A stretch of DNA of 64,000 nt from CAZAJT01 sp964485585. GTDB taxonomy: Bacteria; Patescibacteriota; Microgenomatia; UBA1406; GWC2-37-13. Below are positions 44,367 through 53,447 of the stretch, in pieces. Under the pieces are notes generated by a model, which was given only the letters and a program-made list of their open reading frames with translations, did no database searches and had not been told where the DNA came from. The DNA is taken from positions 1 to 64,000 of the forward strand of contig CAZAJT010000002.1 of the NCBI GenBank assembly GCA_964485585.1, in the 5' to 3' direction. Made by a program: the position numbers and the translations under genes. Position 1 is the stretch's first letter. Each line of letters starts with the position of its first letter.

Positions 44367-45335
44367 ATGGAAATGACTCCTGTTGCAGAAAATAAAGAAA
44401 GGTTTAGTCCGAAGTCTATTGTACTATTTACTCCAACATATTATCAAAATTGGCACCCGGGTGAAAGAGTGATGTCAAATATTGATCTTGTGAGAGGTGA
44501 TGTATCTTTAAACACATTCCGCTTAGTATTAGAAGCTGGATACCAAGTAGTTGTGGTTGATGGAGGAAGTTCGCAAGAATACTTAGATGAGCTTCGGAAA
44601 ATCGGTATTACGCCATTTCAACAGGTGGGGAAAAGCATTGCCGCTGCAAAACGAGAAGCACTCCTGCTTGCGCAGCAACTGCAAGGTGCAAAATCGCTCG
44701 TCCTCATACAACCAGAAAAAGATTCTGTGATTCGTAGTATACCGGCAATCGTGAGACCGATTTTAGTAGACGACGCAGATATTGTAGTCGCTGAGCGAAA
44801 TGTAGAGCTTTTTAGAAACACCTCCCCAAGTTTGCAATTTACATCAGAAATGTGGGCAAGTAAATGGTGCAATAAAATTGCACATATTGTTGGTTTACTT
44901 CCTTATGAAGAAAATAGGGACTGGTTTTTTGGTGTAAAAGCTCTAAAAAATGATCTTGAAATAGTTGAATTATTCATGAGAAAATATCAAATTCTCGATA
45001 AGAATCTACAAGAAATAAAACAGGTTGATCCAGAACGTTACTCTGACTTCGATTACTATCCTACTGTAGAAGCACTGAGAAAAGGAAAAAAAGTATTATT
45101 TGTAGAAGTGCCTTACGAATATTCTCAAACTCAAAAAGAAATGGAAGAAGCTTTACAAAAGGAATTTATCGATAAAAGAAAAATGCAAAGGACAAGTATA
45201 TTGGCAGAATTTGTGCAATACGTCAGATATATGATCGGTAATCCCAAGAGCAAACTTGTTCAAGTTATGGAAGAAGAAGCGAATCTTCTTAATGCATCTG
45301 CCAGTGCCGATGTACAACCAGAAAATATAAGATAA
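44367..45335 (+). CDS. GT2-like glycosyltransferase family protein
   Basis: Protein of 322 residues. It has a GT-A-like start (IVLFTPTYYQNWHPGERVM, VVVDGGSS) but the usual DXD region is replaced by LIQPEKDS, so catalysis is uncertain. The C-terminal half (NRDWFFGVKALKND onward) matches nothing I recognise well. The gene stands alone, with its own leaderless promoter. Its last 76 bases overlap the end of the convergent phosphatase gene. Confidence 0.6.
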   Translation: MEMTPVAENKERFSPKSIVLFTPTYYQNWHPGERVMSNIDLVRGDVSLNTFRLVLEAGYQVVVVDGGSSQEYLDELRKIGITPFQQVGKSIAAAKREALLLAQQLQGAKSLVLIQPEKDSVIRSIPAIVRPILVDDADIVVAERNVELFRNTSPSLQFTSEMWASKWCNKIAHIVGLLPYEENRDWFFGVKALKNDLEIVELFMRKYQILDKNLQEIKQVDPERYSDFDYYPTVEALRKGKKVLFVEVPYEYSQTQKEMEEALQKEFIDKRKMQRTSILAEFVQYVRYMIGNPKSKLVQVMEEEANLLNASASADVQPENIR

Positions 45336-46120
45336 TGATCGTTTTGACCGAACTCGCTGTATTTAAGATTTTCAAGGGATTCTCCATGTATGGTCATCAT
45401 CACGCCACCTGCTTCTTTGATGATCGCATACGCAACGGCTAACTCTAAATTCTGTTTTCTCGTACATTCTATTACTGCTTCTACTTTGCCATTTGCTAAA
45501 TCAACATAATGGATGCAGGATGCAAGGGTATATGAGGTTGAGTAATCTTTCAGTTTTTCTGCAACATGTTTAAAAACGCGAGTACCAAAGTAGTCGTCGA
45601 ATGCAGTATCAACATACAAACGCGATGAGTTTTTATTCAATTTTTCTCCCTGCTTACAATGTATGGGTATTTTTTGTTTCTGATTAATTAACCAACTCCC
45701 TTGTCCTTTCGCGGCGTAGTATAGTTTATTGGCGGCATGCTCCATAATCCCGCCATAGAGATAATCACTATACAAAGGATCGGTTCCGTGATAAATTCCA
45801 AACATCGTTCCATACCTACCAATTCCACGAGCCTTTTTATACACCGCGGTTCCATCGATACCATCGAGCATTGCTAAATACCGAGGGTTTTTCCCAACTG
45901 TTACAATCCCATGTTCTTCAGATATTACTTGAACTGGCAAGTTATGCTTCTGCAGCACTTTTAAAACTGCTTCTTCTGCTTCGACATCAGCTCTTAATGC
46001 CATATCACCATACTGATTCCTCTGAATAATCTCTTCACCTTTCTTCCCTAAAGCATCATGTACTTGATGTGCGTGGCGCAATGCTTCGTTACCAATCTGC
46101 ATTATGTCTTCTCTATCCAT
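45260..46120 (-). CDS. Inositol monophosphatase family phosphatase
   Basis: Protein of 286 residues. Metal-site motifs ISEEHG (about residue 68), LDGIDGTAVYKK (the usual DPIDGT with Gly for Pro) and NLELAVAYAIIKEAGGV place it in the IMPase/FBPase/CysQ superfamily. The substrate could be inositol-, sugar- or nucleotide-phosphate. TATAAT ends 8 nt before the ATG. The convergent 76-bp overlap with the gene at 44367 is unusually long for this window. Confidence 0.82.
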   Translation of the reverse strand: MDREDIMQIGNEALRHAHQVHDALGKKGEEIIQRNQYGDMALRADVEAEEAVLKVLQKHNLPVQVISEEHGIVTVGKNPRYLAMLDGIDGTAVYKKARGIGRYGTMFGIYHGTDPLYSDYLYGGIMEHAANKLYYAAKGQGSWLINQKQKIPIHCKQGEKLNKNSSRLYVDTAFDDYFGTRVFKHVAEKLKDYSTSYTLASCIHYVDLANGKVEAVIECTRKQNLELAVAYAIIKEAGGVMMTIHGESLENLKYSEFGQNDHYLIFSGCTSALADALRRFASSSIT

Positions 46121-46128
46121 AACAATAT

Positions 46129-46134
46129 ATTATA
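46129..46134 (-). promoter_or_regulatory. -10 element of the phosphatase gene
   Basis: On the minus strand a perfect TATAAT ends 8 nt before the ATG at 46120. Confidence 0.6.
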
Positions 46135-46155
46135 ACTGGCTGCCTTCTCGTTCTC

Positions 46156-46174
46156 CGCAACCTCGTAGGTTGCG
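46156..46174. repeat. Perfect hairpin CGCAACCT-CGT-AGGTTGCG
   Basis: Eight-bp arms with a 3-nt loop in an otherwise G+C-richer gap between the phosphatase gene and the end of the upstream minus-strand operon (46208). No T-tract follows on either strand, so it is not a canonical terminator. It could end that operon in a Rho-dependent way or be part of a small repeat. Confidence 0.55.
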
Positions 46175-46207
46175 AATAGGCCGCTCCGGTGTTGTAATTA
46201 ATAGCGT

Positions 46208-47026
46208 TCATCTACGTAATAGATAGTTCTTCAGTAAGTGGAGTTTTGTTCTAAAGGGAGCGTATTTGAGACCAAATTTAATGCGGTTCTTATTTTGATA
46301 TTCTTGGTGGAGGGATGAACCTGAGCCTTCGGTTGACTGAGCGTTTTTATGCCATAAAACAATTGAGGGATCATAATAGAGCTTAATATTACTTCTCAAA
46401 GCTCGTTCACAATAGTCGGCATCTTCAAAATACAAAAAATAGCTCTCATCCCAATATCCAACTTTTTTTACTACGTTTTTACCAAAGATCATGCAGCAAC
46501 CAGTGACAAATTCAGTTTCTTCAAACGCATCATATTGTCCAGCATCAACTTCATCAACCCCCCGATGATGAGTGTACACATGATTCCAATCATGAAATCC
46601 TCCCGTATACCATAATACCATTCCCTTTTCCTTAGCGCTATACCTGTCCTTATGATATTCATACCCGGGAGCATAGTATATTTTTCCTCCAATAATTGAT
46701 GACGGATGGCCTTTTATTGCATTGAGGGTGTTTTCCACAAAATTTTCTTTTACATAGGTATCGTTGTTTATTACACAGAAATATTGAAATTTTTCATCAA
46801 TTGCTTTTTTAAGTAATGTGTTTATTCCATAAGCATATCCGCGGTTCTCTATGAGTGTCAGTATAAAAGGAATGTTTGAAATCTCGATCGGTTTTTGATT
46901 GGTTGAAGCATCAGCTATAAAAAGATGAAAGTTTTTATTGGTTTGCCTTTCAAGACTTGCTACGAAATCATCAAGCACTTCATAGTTATTGTAAACAACA
47001 GTAAGTATTGCCAAGTTATTTTTCAT
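46208..47026 (-). CDS. GT2 glycosyltransferase, rhamnosyltransferase-like
   Basis: Protein of 272 residues. LTVVYNNYEVLDDFV, ENRGYAYGIN, NNDTYV as donor/metal site, and EFVTGCCMIFGKN with YFEDADYCERA. Typical soluble GT2 of O-antigen or exopolysaccharide pathways. Last gene of the minus-strand operon running from 53376. It overlaps the flippase gene by 11 bp. Confidence 0.86.
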   Translation of the reverse strand: MKNNLAILTVVYNNYEVLDDFVASLERQTNKNFHLFIADASTNQKPIEISNIPFILTLIENRGYAYGINTLLKKAIDEKFQYFCVINNDTYVKENFVENTLNAIKGHPSSIIGGKIYYAPGYEYHKDRYSAKEKGMVLWYTGGFHDWNHVYTHHRGVDEVDAGQYDAFEETEFVTGCCMIFGKNVVKKVGYWDESYFLYFEDADYCERALRSNIKLYYDPSIVLWHKNAQSTEGSGSSLHQEYQNKNRIKFGLKYAPFRTKLHLLKNYLLRR

Positions 47027-48467
47027 AAAAAAAAGATTTTATTTCGGCTATTATATTAACGTTAAAAACGTACCGTACGACAAGATAGTATATTACAGCC
47101 CCAATTCCTATGAGCATCCCTACGTATGCATATGAATAGAAATAAAAGTATCGCTCGAGGAAAAACAGAACAACTCCCATAAGCGCTGCTGCGACAATAA
47201 ATTTGTAAATTGGCAAAACAAACCGAAATGATACCAACCGCTTTGCTTTCATTACCACGAAAACAAATGTTGAGGAAATTAAAAGATGAGTGAGAGGAAA
47301 TCCAAGTAATCCGAAATAATTGCTGAGAATTGGTGTCCCGATCCACATAAGCACCGTCCACAATAGCATGAAGCTGAAAGATATTTTAACTTTACCTAGC
47401 GCATTAAAGAGATTAATAAATGGGGCCGAATATGACACGAAGAACGATGATAATGAAAATAGGTAAAGAAGTGGTAACGCAACCTCCCACTTCTGGTAGT
47501 TAGGAAGAAGCGTAACGAGCTCTCGCATAATGAGCGCTATGCCGAGGAGAGATGGAGCGAGAATTGCAGTCTGATAGTAGAGACTTCTTTCTATTAATTT
47601 ACTAATTTTTTCCTTATCATCTTGGATTCGCGCAATTACCGGAAATATTACTTTTGTGAGATTGTCCATGATGATTCGGATTGGCGCTTCTGCCCATTTT
47701 TTTGCCCATCCGATGTATCCCACTGCCTCAAACCCAAGCATTTTTCCTAAAAACAATATGATAAGGTCATCCTTGAAAAGCGCAAGAAACGAACTTGCTT
47801 GAAATGGAAGACCAAATGAAAGCAATGTTTTCAAACTCCGGAAAGATATGCCAATCCGCGGTTTCCAGAAAGAGAGAGAGTAAATGAGTATAAGACCAGT
47901 GATTGCCCGCAATAAAACTCCAAAGGTAAAACTGGATAATCCAAATCCAGCCAATGCCAATACAATAACCGCAATATAAAATATTGTATTCTCCACCACC
48001 TGCACCAGAACTATTTTTTGAAACTTGATGTGCCGCTCAAGAAATACAGATGGTATTGTTTTCAATGAAGAAAGGAAAAAGGAGATAAGAAGTGCCCAGT
48101 ATAAAAATTTGCCTGCAACCGGCAGATTATAGAAGTTCATAATGAATGGAGTGGTAAGAAAACCAAGCGTAAGAAGTGAAAGAATAAGTAACTGTTGTAT
48201 AGTGAATGTTGTTTTTACATCATCGTCATGCAGTTCTTTTTTTTGGATGAGTGATGCAGCGAGTCCAATGTCAGAAAAGTAGTTTAAAAATGCAATAAGT
48301 GAAAGTACCGTGATATAAATACCAAATATCGCAGGAGAGAGAATAATCGTGAGAATAAGATTGGCGATGAGTCCAAGCACCGAGCTGTAGCCACTCTGAA
48401 AAAAGAGACTAAAGGTGCTCAAAATTGTTCTTCTTTTGATTTGGTCTATGCTTTCATTTTTTTCCAT
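47016..48467 (-). CDS. Wzx-type polysaccharide flippase (PST/MOP family)
   Basis: Protein of 483 residues with twelve to fourteen spans. N-terminal STFSLFFQSGYSSVLGLIANLILTIILSP and the repeated two-half arrangement fit the oligosaccharide flippases that move lipid-linked repeat units across the membrane. It overlaps both neighbours (22 bp and 11 bp). Its place among glycosyltransferase genes suggests it exports the glycan they build. Confidence 0.87.
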   Translation of the reverse strand: MEKNESIDQIKRRTILSTFSLFFQSGYSSVLGLIANLILTIILSPAIFGIYITVLSLIAFLNYFSDIGLAASLIQKKELHDDDVKTTFTIQQLLILSLLTLGFLTTPFIMNFYNLPVAGKFLYWALLISFFLSSLKTIPSVFLERHIKFQKIVLVQVVENTIFYIAVIVLALAGFGLSSFTFGVLLRAITGLILIYSLSFWKPRIGISFRSLKTLLSFGLPFQASSFLALFKDDLIILFLGKMLGFEAVGYIGWAKKWAEAPIRIIMDNLTKVIFPVIARIQDDKEKISKLIERSLYYQTAILAPSLLGIALIMRELVTLLPNYQKWEVALPLLYLFSLSSFFVSYSAPFINLFNALGKVKISFSFMLLWTVLMWIGTPILSNYFGLLGFPLTHLLISSTFVFVVMKAKRLVSFRFVLPIYKFIVAAALMGVVLFFLERYFYFYSYAYVGMLIGIGAVIYYLVVRYVFNVNIIAEIKSFFYEK

Positions 48468-50077
48468 AAGGCCGGAAATTTCAGTAAGGATGTGAGAAAT
48501 AAGACCGTTGCAATAGTGATTCCGTTTGCGAGTCGTTCGATCGTTGTTTGTTGATAACTAATATCCACGAACGAATCCCTCTCAATCCGAACGATCGGTT
48601 GCCCGTTCTCGCCAAACATTTTTGGCACGACTGCCTCATTGTTGATTTTCAGGATCCACGTAGGGAAATAATGTATAGGTAATTTTATCCAATTTCCTGC
48701 AGGAACGGTAACTGTTTTATGAAAGGGAGTAAGAGTCGTTATGTCATCGTTGTAGAGCAGCTGCGGCCTATCTTCGAGCTGTTTCCATTCGTCATAATAA
48801 GCGGATCGTGGTAAGTATTCAGGGATGCGGTAGGCTGCGACATTTCGAATATACTCTTTCGAGAGATACGTTTGTTCATACTTTTTTTTATCTATTTGTG
48901 GCCTATCAAAGTATTTTCCATTGATAATAAGAACACCCAAAATTACACCAAATAACACAATGTTTCGATAGGGAACGTTGAGTTTTTCCCCAGCAAATGC
49001 CGCAAAATACGCTATTCCTATGATGCTGAATGATATGAATCTCCAAGGAAACTGTACGAACGCAGATATCGGCAAAGTAAGATCCCAAACAAATTGAGAT
49101 TGGTACATCGTCAAAAACAAGGAACCGATAGTCAGTGTCAAGAAAAACATTCCGATGGCATTCGTCTTCAACCGATTTCTTATATTGGCAATAAAAAGGA
49201 GTGTTCCGAGTGCAAAAAATGTCAGTTGTAGTTTTCCAATCTTAAATGGCATGCCGTCCTGAGCGCATCCCGGTGCAGAACCGCCAAATCCCCAGTTTGA
49301 CTGCCAGAGTTGATACGGACATAAAAAATGGAGAAAATATTTTGTTTCTCTTGCAACGTCAGCCGCATAGGTGAGTGAAACTTCAAGGATTAGTGGGAGC
49401 AGAAAGTAGGAACTTGCCAACAGTGCGAAAACAAGCGCGAGTAGATTACGCTTCTTATTATCAAGAAAAGAGATGTAAACAACAACAATTGGGAGAAAAA
49501 TGAGAGAAAGCAGATTGTGCATGGTTAAAGCAACAGAGAGAACGAACGCCGTACCAGCGAATGTCATCGGCGATGACTTTTTTGCATTTCTATAAATCAC
49601 ATGAAATACCAGTGGGATAACGCTCAAAAACCATGTTTCGGCTAAATTTCCCCGAATAAATATATCAATGGCAAAATAAAGACTGCTTGCGTAAATAACA
49701 CTTCCAAAAAGTGAAGGAAAGAATTTAAAGAAGTTTCTTAAAAAGAAGAAACTGAATACGAAGGCTGCTATTATGCTTAATAAAAACGAAAGTTTCAATG
49801 ATGCAACAATATCAAGACCAACGAGGTGAAAAGCGCTTGTTATCCAATACGAAGCAGGAGCGTAGAAATTAAATATTGGATACCCCATGCCAAATGAAAA
49901 ATCAGGGGCGACACGAGGTGGAATCTTCAGGTATTGAAGACTCAAAGCAAACTGTTGAATCCGCGCAGCCTGCGTTTCGTCATGAAACTCAAACATGGCA
50001 TCCGAGAACGGATTCAAGGTTTTACCAAGAAAGATTGCAAGAAAAATCAGCGTTATGAGAAACATCGCTCGCTTCAT
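48446..50077 (-). CDS. Multi-spanning membrane protein, GT-C/PTPS-related type
   Basis: Protein of 543 residues with about twelve spans and an outer C-terminal domain. The first loop has FEFHDETQAARI and FSFGMGYPIFNFYAP, the signature of membrane proteins often labelled 6-pyruvoyl-tetrahydropterin-synthase-related, which behave like large GT-C proteins. The DE pair in the first loop supports a glycosyltransferase. Function not established. Within the 53376-46208 operon. Confidence 0.65.
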   Translation of the reverse strand: MKRAMFLITLIFLAIFLGKTLNPFSDAMFEFHDETQAARIQQFALSLQYLKIPPRVAPDFSFGMGYPIFNFYAPASYWITSAFHLVGLDIVASLKLSFLLSIIAAFVFSFFFLRNFFKFFPSLFGSVIYASSLYFAIDIFIRGNLAETWFLSVIPLVFHVIYRNAKKSSPMTFAGTAFVLSVALTMHNLLSLIFLPIVVVYISFLDNKKRNLLALVFALLASSYFLLPLILEVSLTYAADVARETKYFLHFLCPYQLWQSNWGFGGSAPGCAQDGMPFKIGKLQLTFFALGTLLFIANIRNRLKTNAIGMFFLTLTIGSLFLTMYQSQFVWDLTLPISAFVQFPWRFISFSIIGIAYFAAFAGEKLNVPYRNIVLFGVILGVLIINGKYFDRPQIDKKKYEQTYLSKEYIRNVAAYRIPEYLPRSAYYDEWKQLEDRPQLLYNDDITTLTPFHKTVTVPAGNWIKLPIHYFPTWILKINNEAVVPKMFGENGQPIVRIERDSFVDISYQQTTIERLANGITIATVLFLTSLLKFPALWKKMKA

Positions 50078-50670
50078 ACTTTTGTATATATAAAAAGCAT
50101 AGCAATTATGAGTCCTCCATAGAATGAGAAAAATGGGATATCGCTCGAGATATTTTTCTTGAGCCAGAATGCGAATGAGTTATAGAGTGGTCGCTCACCA
50201 CTGATTTTATAGTTAATATTGCCATCTTTTGTCATATGGAGGAGAAGCCCACCCTGTTTGTTAATGCGTTGTATCGTAAGTTCAAACTGGTAATCTCTTT
50301 TTGGATCAATAGAGACTTTTGGGAAACCAAAAGGGAAATATACCGCGTGTTGAATTTTATTAATAGGGTAAACACTAGAAAAAATAGTATTGTTATTTGC
50401 TTTTAATTCAAAGAGTAAATTACCCTCCAAAAGACTTTGATTCTTCTCATCGTTGCGATTCACCAAATCAAATCGTACCTCAATGCTCCCGAAATCAGAG
50501 GGACTGACGAACTTTTGCTCTACGGTTTTGTTTAACTCCAAGGATTTGTAGAAGTTTGTTTCCCCGCTTTTAGCATATTCTTCGTAGATGGCATAGGATT
50601 TTGTTGGTAATACCAACAGTATAATAATCCCTAGTATGATATTAGCGAGCAATTTTAGCTTTTTTCTCAT
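50074..50670 (-). CDS. Exported beta-rich protein with C-terminal span, unknown function
   Basis: Protein of 198 residues from the ATG at 50670 (MRKKLKLLANII). Signal peptide or anchor (about 8-27, ending KSYA), an extracellular domain with alternating beta strands (FGSIEVRFDLVNRNDEK) and a C-terminal span. It overlaps the GT-C gene before it and the next gene (ATGA). No family recognised. It may be an accessory subunit of one of the neighbouring transferases. Confidence 0.6.
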   Translation of the reverse strand: MRKKLKLLANIILGIIILLVLPTKSYAIYEEYAKSGETNFYKSLELNKTVEQKFVSPSDFGSIEVRFDLVNRNDEKNQSLLEGNLLFELKANNNTIFSSVYPINKIQHAVYFPFGFPKVSIDPKRDYQFELTIQRINKQGGLLLHMTKDGNINYKISGERPLYNSFAFWLKKNISSDIPFFSFYGGLIIAMLFIYTKV

Positions 50671-51865
50671 TTGAGAAGATTTGAATAAAAAACCAGGTGA
50701 TAACAATCAACATTCCCGATAGGATACTTCTTCCTGCATCTGAATACTTCTGGTATTCAATACCTAAATGGTCTAGGGTAATGTACCGAAATGTTGGAGC
50801 AAGAGGAAAGGCAACACCAAAACTGGTTGCAGCTCCCCGCAAGGGAATAGCGAGAAATACAATACTGAGTATCCAGTAAAGCAAAAGGAGCTTGCCAACG
50901 ACAGAAGCATCAGGAATAAAAGTAAGCAACACAATCATAAATGGCAAAAGCCAGATAAAATATTGGGGATGAAAGTAAGAAGTAATAAAGTAACTCGCTA
51001 AGATAATAAAAGAGACAAATGCAAAGAGAAAGAGATTGCTCTGAAATAGCTGATATTTTTTGAGGAAAATAACAGTAAGCAGAATTGCTGTTGCGACAAA
51101 AAATAAATATACTCCATAATCTTCTAACAGATGGAATTTGGCACCGAAAATATTGAGCAGACTTGTACCGTATGATTCTATCAGCACAATCTTCGTCTTT
51201 GCACTGAATACAAATAATGCATAAGAAATTATTGGAATGACGCTGGCTAGCAATTTATTCACCAGTGATCCCCTCAGGAGGAGGATTATCGGAACGAGAA
51301 GTAGGTAAAACTCTCTTGTCAATACTGCAGCAGTAAAAAGTAAAGCAACAAACAGAGCTTTTCTCATAGTGGTTAACTCTCTTATAAGGAATAAAGTGTA
51401 GAGAATTGCAACGGAAACAAAGAAGTTGTAACTTTCGAATCTACCAAACGTATAGACGCCATACAATATTATCGGGTTGAACAGCAGAAAGAGAAGCAGC
51501 TTGGTTTGCAGCTCTTTGGCAACCTTAAGCCTCTGCAATAGTTTAACCATAAGAAAATAGCCGAGATACTCCGCAAGAAGATAAGGAATCTTATAAAGAA
51601 ATAATATTCTGTTGATAAATGGCATAAAAAATGGATCTTGGGTGACAATCTTATCAAAGTGAGCAGGAAATAATGGTTGGAAAATTGTCACAAAAATAGT
51701 ATCTATGAAGTGTGAAAGAGGTGAAAAACGAATGGAAAAAAGATTTGAGAAATTCTGAAGAACTGCGTAGGAAGTAGCGTGGGATTCAAAAATGTCTTCC
51801 TGATAGGCAAAAAAAGGCATAAGGATTATGCGGAGAAAGAGGGAAAGAACGATGATCTTTTTCAT
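50642..51865 (-). CDS. GT-C-like membrane glycosyltransferase
   Basis: Protein of 407 residues with about ten spans. The first loop has FAYQEDIFESH with an acidic pair, and FGRFESYNF and YFHPQYFIWLLPF later, as in PIG-M/mannosyltransferase-type GT-C proteins. It overlaps the preceding gene by 4 bp and the next by 29 bp, so it is translated as part of one operon. Confidence 0.7.
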   Translation of the reverse strand: MKKIIVLSLFLRIILMPFFAYQEDIFESHATSYAVLQNFSNLFSIRFSPLSHFIDTIFVTIFQPLFPAHFDKIVTQDPFFMPFINRILFLYKIPYLLAEYLGYFLMVKLLQRLKVAKELQTKLLLFLLFNPIILYGVYTFGRFESYNFFVSVAILYTLFLIRELTTMRKALFVALLFTAAVLTREFYLLLVPIILLLRGSLVNKLLASVIPIISYALFVFSAKTKIVLIESYGTSLLNIFGAKFHLLEDYGVYLFFVATAILLTVIFLKKYQLFQSNLFLFAFVSFIILASYFITSYFHPQYFIWLLPFMIVLLTFIPDASVVGKLLLLYWILSIVFLAIPLRGAATSFGVAFPLAPTFRYITLDHLGIEYQKYSDAGRSILSGMLIVITWFFIQIFSNEKKAKIAR

Positions 51866-53376
51866 TTTGTTAACTCAAGCAAAAAGATGCGTGATTGATT
51901 GCCGGGCTTATCATAGCGCGCGATGAATTTCGCGGGCCACTGTTGTGGATAATCCAGACGATGGGAAACGACGATGAATACATAATTTTTATCGAGCTGC
52001 CCCTGGTGATCTCTCAATTGTTTTTCTTCAAGAGGCCAGAATCCTCGGATACTAATAGCATCTCCTGGTTTCAAATGGGTATCCAATACGTCTCCCGATA
52101 AGCCAAAATTTCCTTCGGCAAGTACAATTACTGGTTTCTCTTTTGATTTTTCGCGGGCAAAATCAATAATGCTTTTAACACCCCACCCTGCCGGCCACCC
52201 TTCAATATACTGACCTCTATCCACCGGAGGGAATGGAATATTTTTATGATCTTTTACTATGGTAAAGTCAAAGTAAGCTATAGAAATAATGAAGAGACAC
52301 ACGAACGCTATAAGAGTTTTCTTATTCTTCAGCCTGCTGTAAAAGTACGATGCGAGAATTAAAAGTAAACTTGCAAAGAAAATCAAGTAGCGGGGAAATA
52401 TAACCTTTGATAGAAAAATTATTACTATGTAAGGAACCACCAACCAGAGCAGAAAATAGAATGAGAGTTTTTTATCTTTTCTATAAAGAAGTATAAGACC
52501 TACCACCCCACAAAAACCAAGGAAAAATGCCATCTCCCACAATACGTACAGTGGTACCAACGGCACGTTTGTAAAGAAAACTGCAAACGGATTTTGAGCA
52601 AATTCCTGAAACGTCATAACGAATGTTTTATTTTTTTCAGAAATGTAATGGAAGAATGGTGAGAGGCGTTGAATGTTGTAAATAAGTACCGTAAACATTC
52701 CTACTACTATATACAGTGAAAAAAAGTTGGTAAGTTGTCTTAGAAACTTCCTCTTATTCCTTTCCAAAAAAAGGATGAATGCGAGGCTTGACAAACCAAT
52801 AAATATTCGTACCGAAGATTTTGTGAGCGCTGACATACCCCCCAAAAATCCAAAGAGAAGTGCTACGTCGAGTCGTCGCGATCGCGCGAGCAATACTGAA
52901 AAAAATAATATCCAGATAAACGCCGCATTCACACCAGAATCAACAAGCGCCATGCGATCATAGAACATAAAGTACGGCGTAAATACATAGAAAAAAGCCC
53001 CAAATAATGCAGATCTCTTACCGAATAAATAGCAGAGAAACGAAAACACACCAGCAAGAGTAACGAAACCGGTTGAGACTGAAAAAAGCCTGCCGGCCAG
53101 CAGTGCATTATCGGGAAAGAGTTTTAGGAATGGAATTGTTCCCCATGTCTGGAGTGGTTGCTTGCCGTCAGTTAATGAAATAAATCTCCAGCTGGCATCA
53201 TGCCAGGCAATCTTCGCCCACCGGATATAAATGCCCTCATCTGAAAATATGGGAAATGCATCAAGATTGATAAGCCGCGTAGCAAAATAGAGGAGAATGA
53301 TAAGGAGTAGTAATAAACAATCGCGTTTCGTAAAAATCTTCCAAATTCCGCCTAAGAGGTTTACTATGTCAAACAT
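51862..53376 (-). CDS. GT-C (GT39/ArnT-like) membrane glycosyltransferase
   Basis: Protein of 504 residues with about twelve spans. FPIFSDEGIYIRWA in the first outer loop carries the catalytic DE pair. KQPLQTWG, FYVFTPYFMFYDRMAL and LSALTKSS-like loops match dolichyl- or undecaprenyl-phosphate sugar transferases, and a soluble C-terminal domain follows. First gene of the operon; its start is supported by TATTCT ending 8 nt before the ATG. Divergent from the gene at 53448, the kind of enzyme that would make its lipid-sugar donor. Confidence 0.82.
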   Translation of the reverse strand: MFDIVNLLGGIWKIFTKRDCLLLLLIILLYFATRLINLDAFPIFSDEGIYIRWAKIAWHDASWRFISLTDGKQPLQTWGTIPFLKLFPDNALLAGRLFSVSTGFVTLAGVFSFLCYLFGKRSALFGAFFYVFTPYFMFYDRMALVDSGVNAAFIWILFFSVLLARSRRLDVALLFGFLGGMSALTKSSVRIFIGLSSLAFILFLERNKRKFLRQLTNFFSLYIVVGMFTVLIYNIQRLSPFFHYISEKNKTFVMTFQEFAQNPFAVFFTNVPLVPLYVLWEMAFFLGFCGVVGLILLYRKDKKLSFYFLLWLVVPYIVIIFLSKVIFPRYLIFFASLLLILASYFYSRLKNKKTLIAFVCLFIISIAYFDFTIVKDHKNIPFPPVDRGQYIEGWPAGWGVKSIIDFAREKSKEKPVIVLAEGNFGLSGDVLDTHLKPGDAISIRGFWPLEEKQLRDHQGQLDKNYVFIVVSHRLDYPQQWPAKFIARYDKPGNQSRIFLLELTK

Positions 53377-53384
53377 AGAATGAT

Positions 53385-53390
53385 AGAATA
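53385..53390 (-). promoter_or_regulatory. -10 element of the 53376-46208 glycan operon
   Basis: On the minus strand TATTCT ends 8 nt before the ATG at 53376. Weak hexamer (4 of 6), but the spacing fits the leaderless set. Confidence 0.35.
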
Positions 53391-53428
53391 TAGGTAATTA
53401 TACCCGAAACTTTCTGGTTTGGCGCATA

Positions 53429-53437
53429 TGATATAAT
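53429..53437 (+). promoter_or_regulatory. Extended -10 promoter of the GtrB-like gene
   Basis: TG (53429-53430) plus TATAAT (53432-53437) end 10 nt before the ATG at 53448. It is back to back with the divergent operon promoter. Confidence 0.6.
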
Positions 53438-53447
53438 CCTTAGTATC

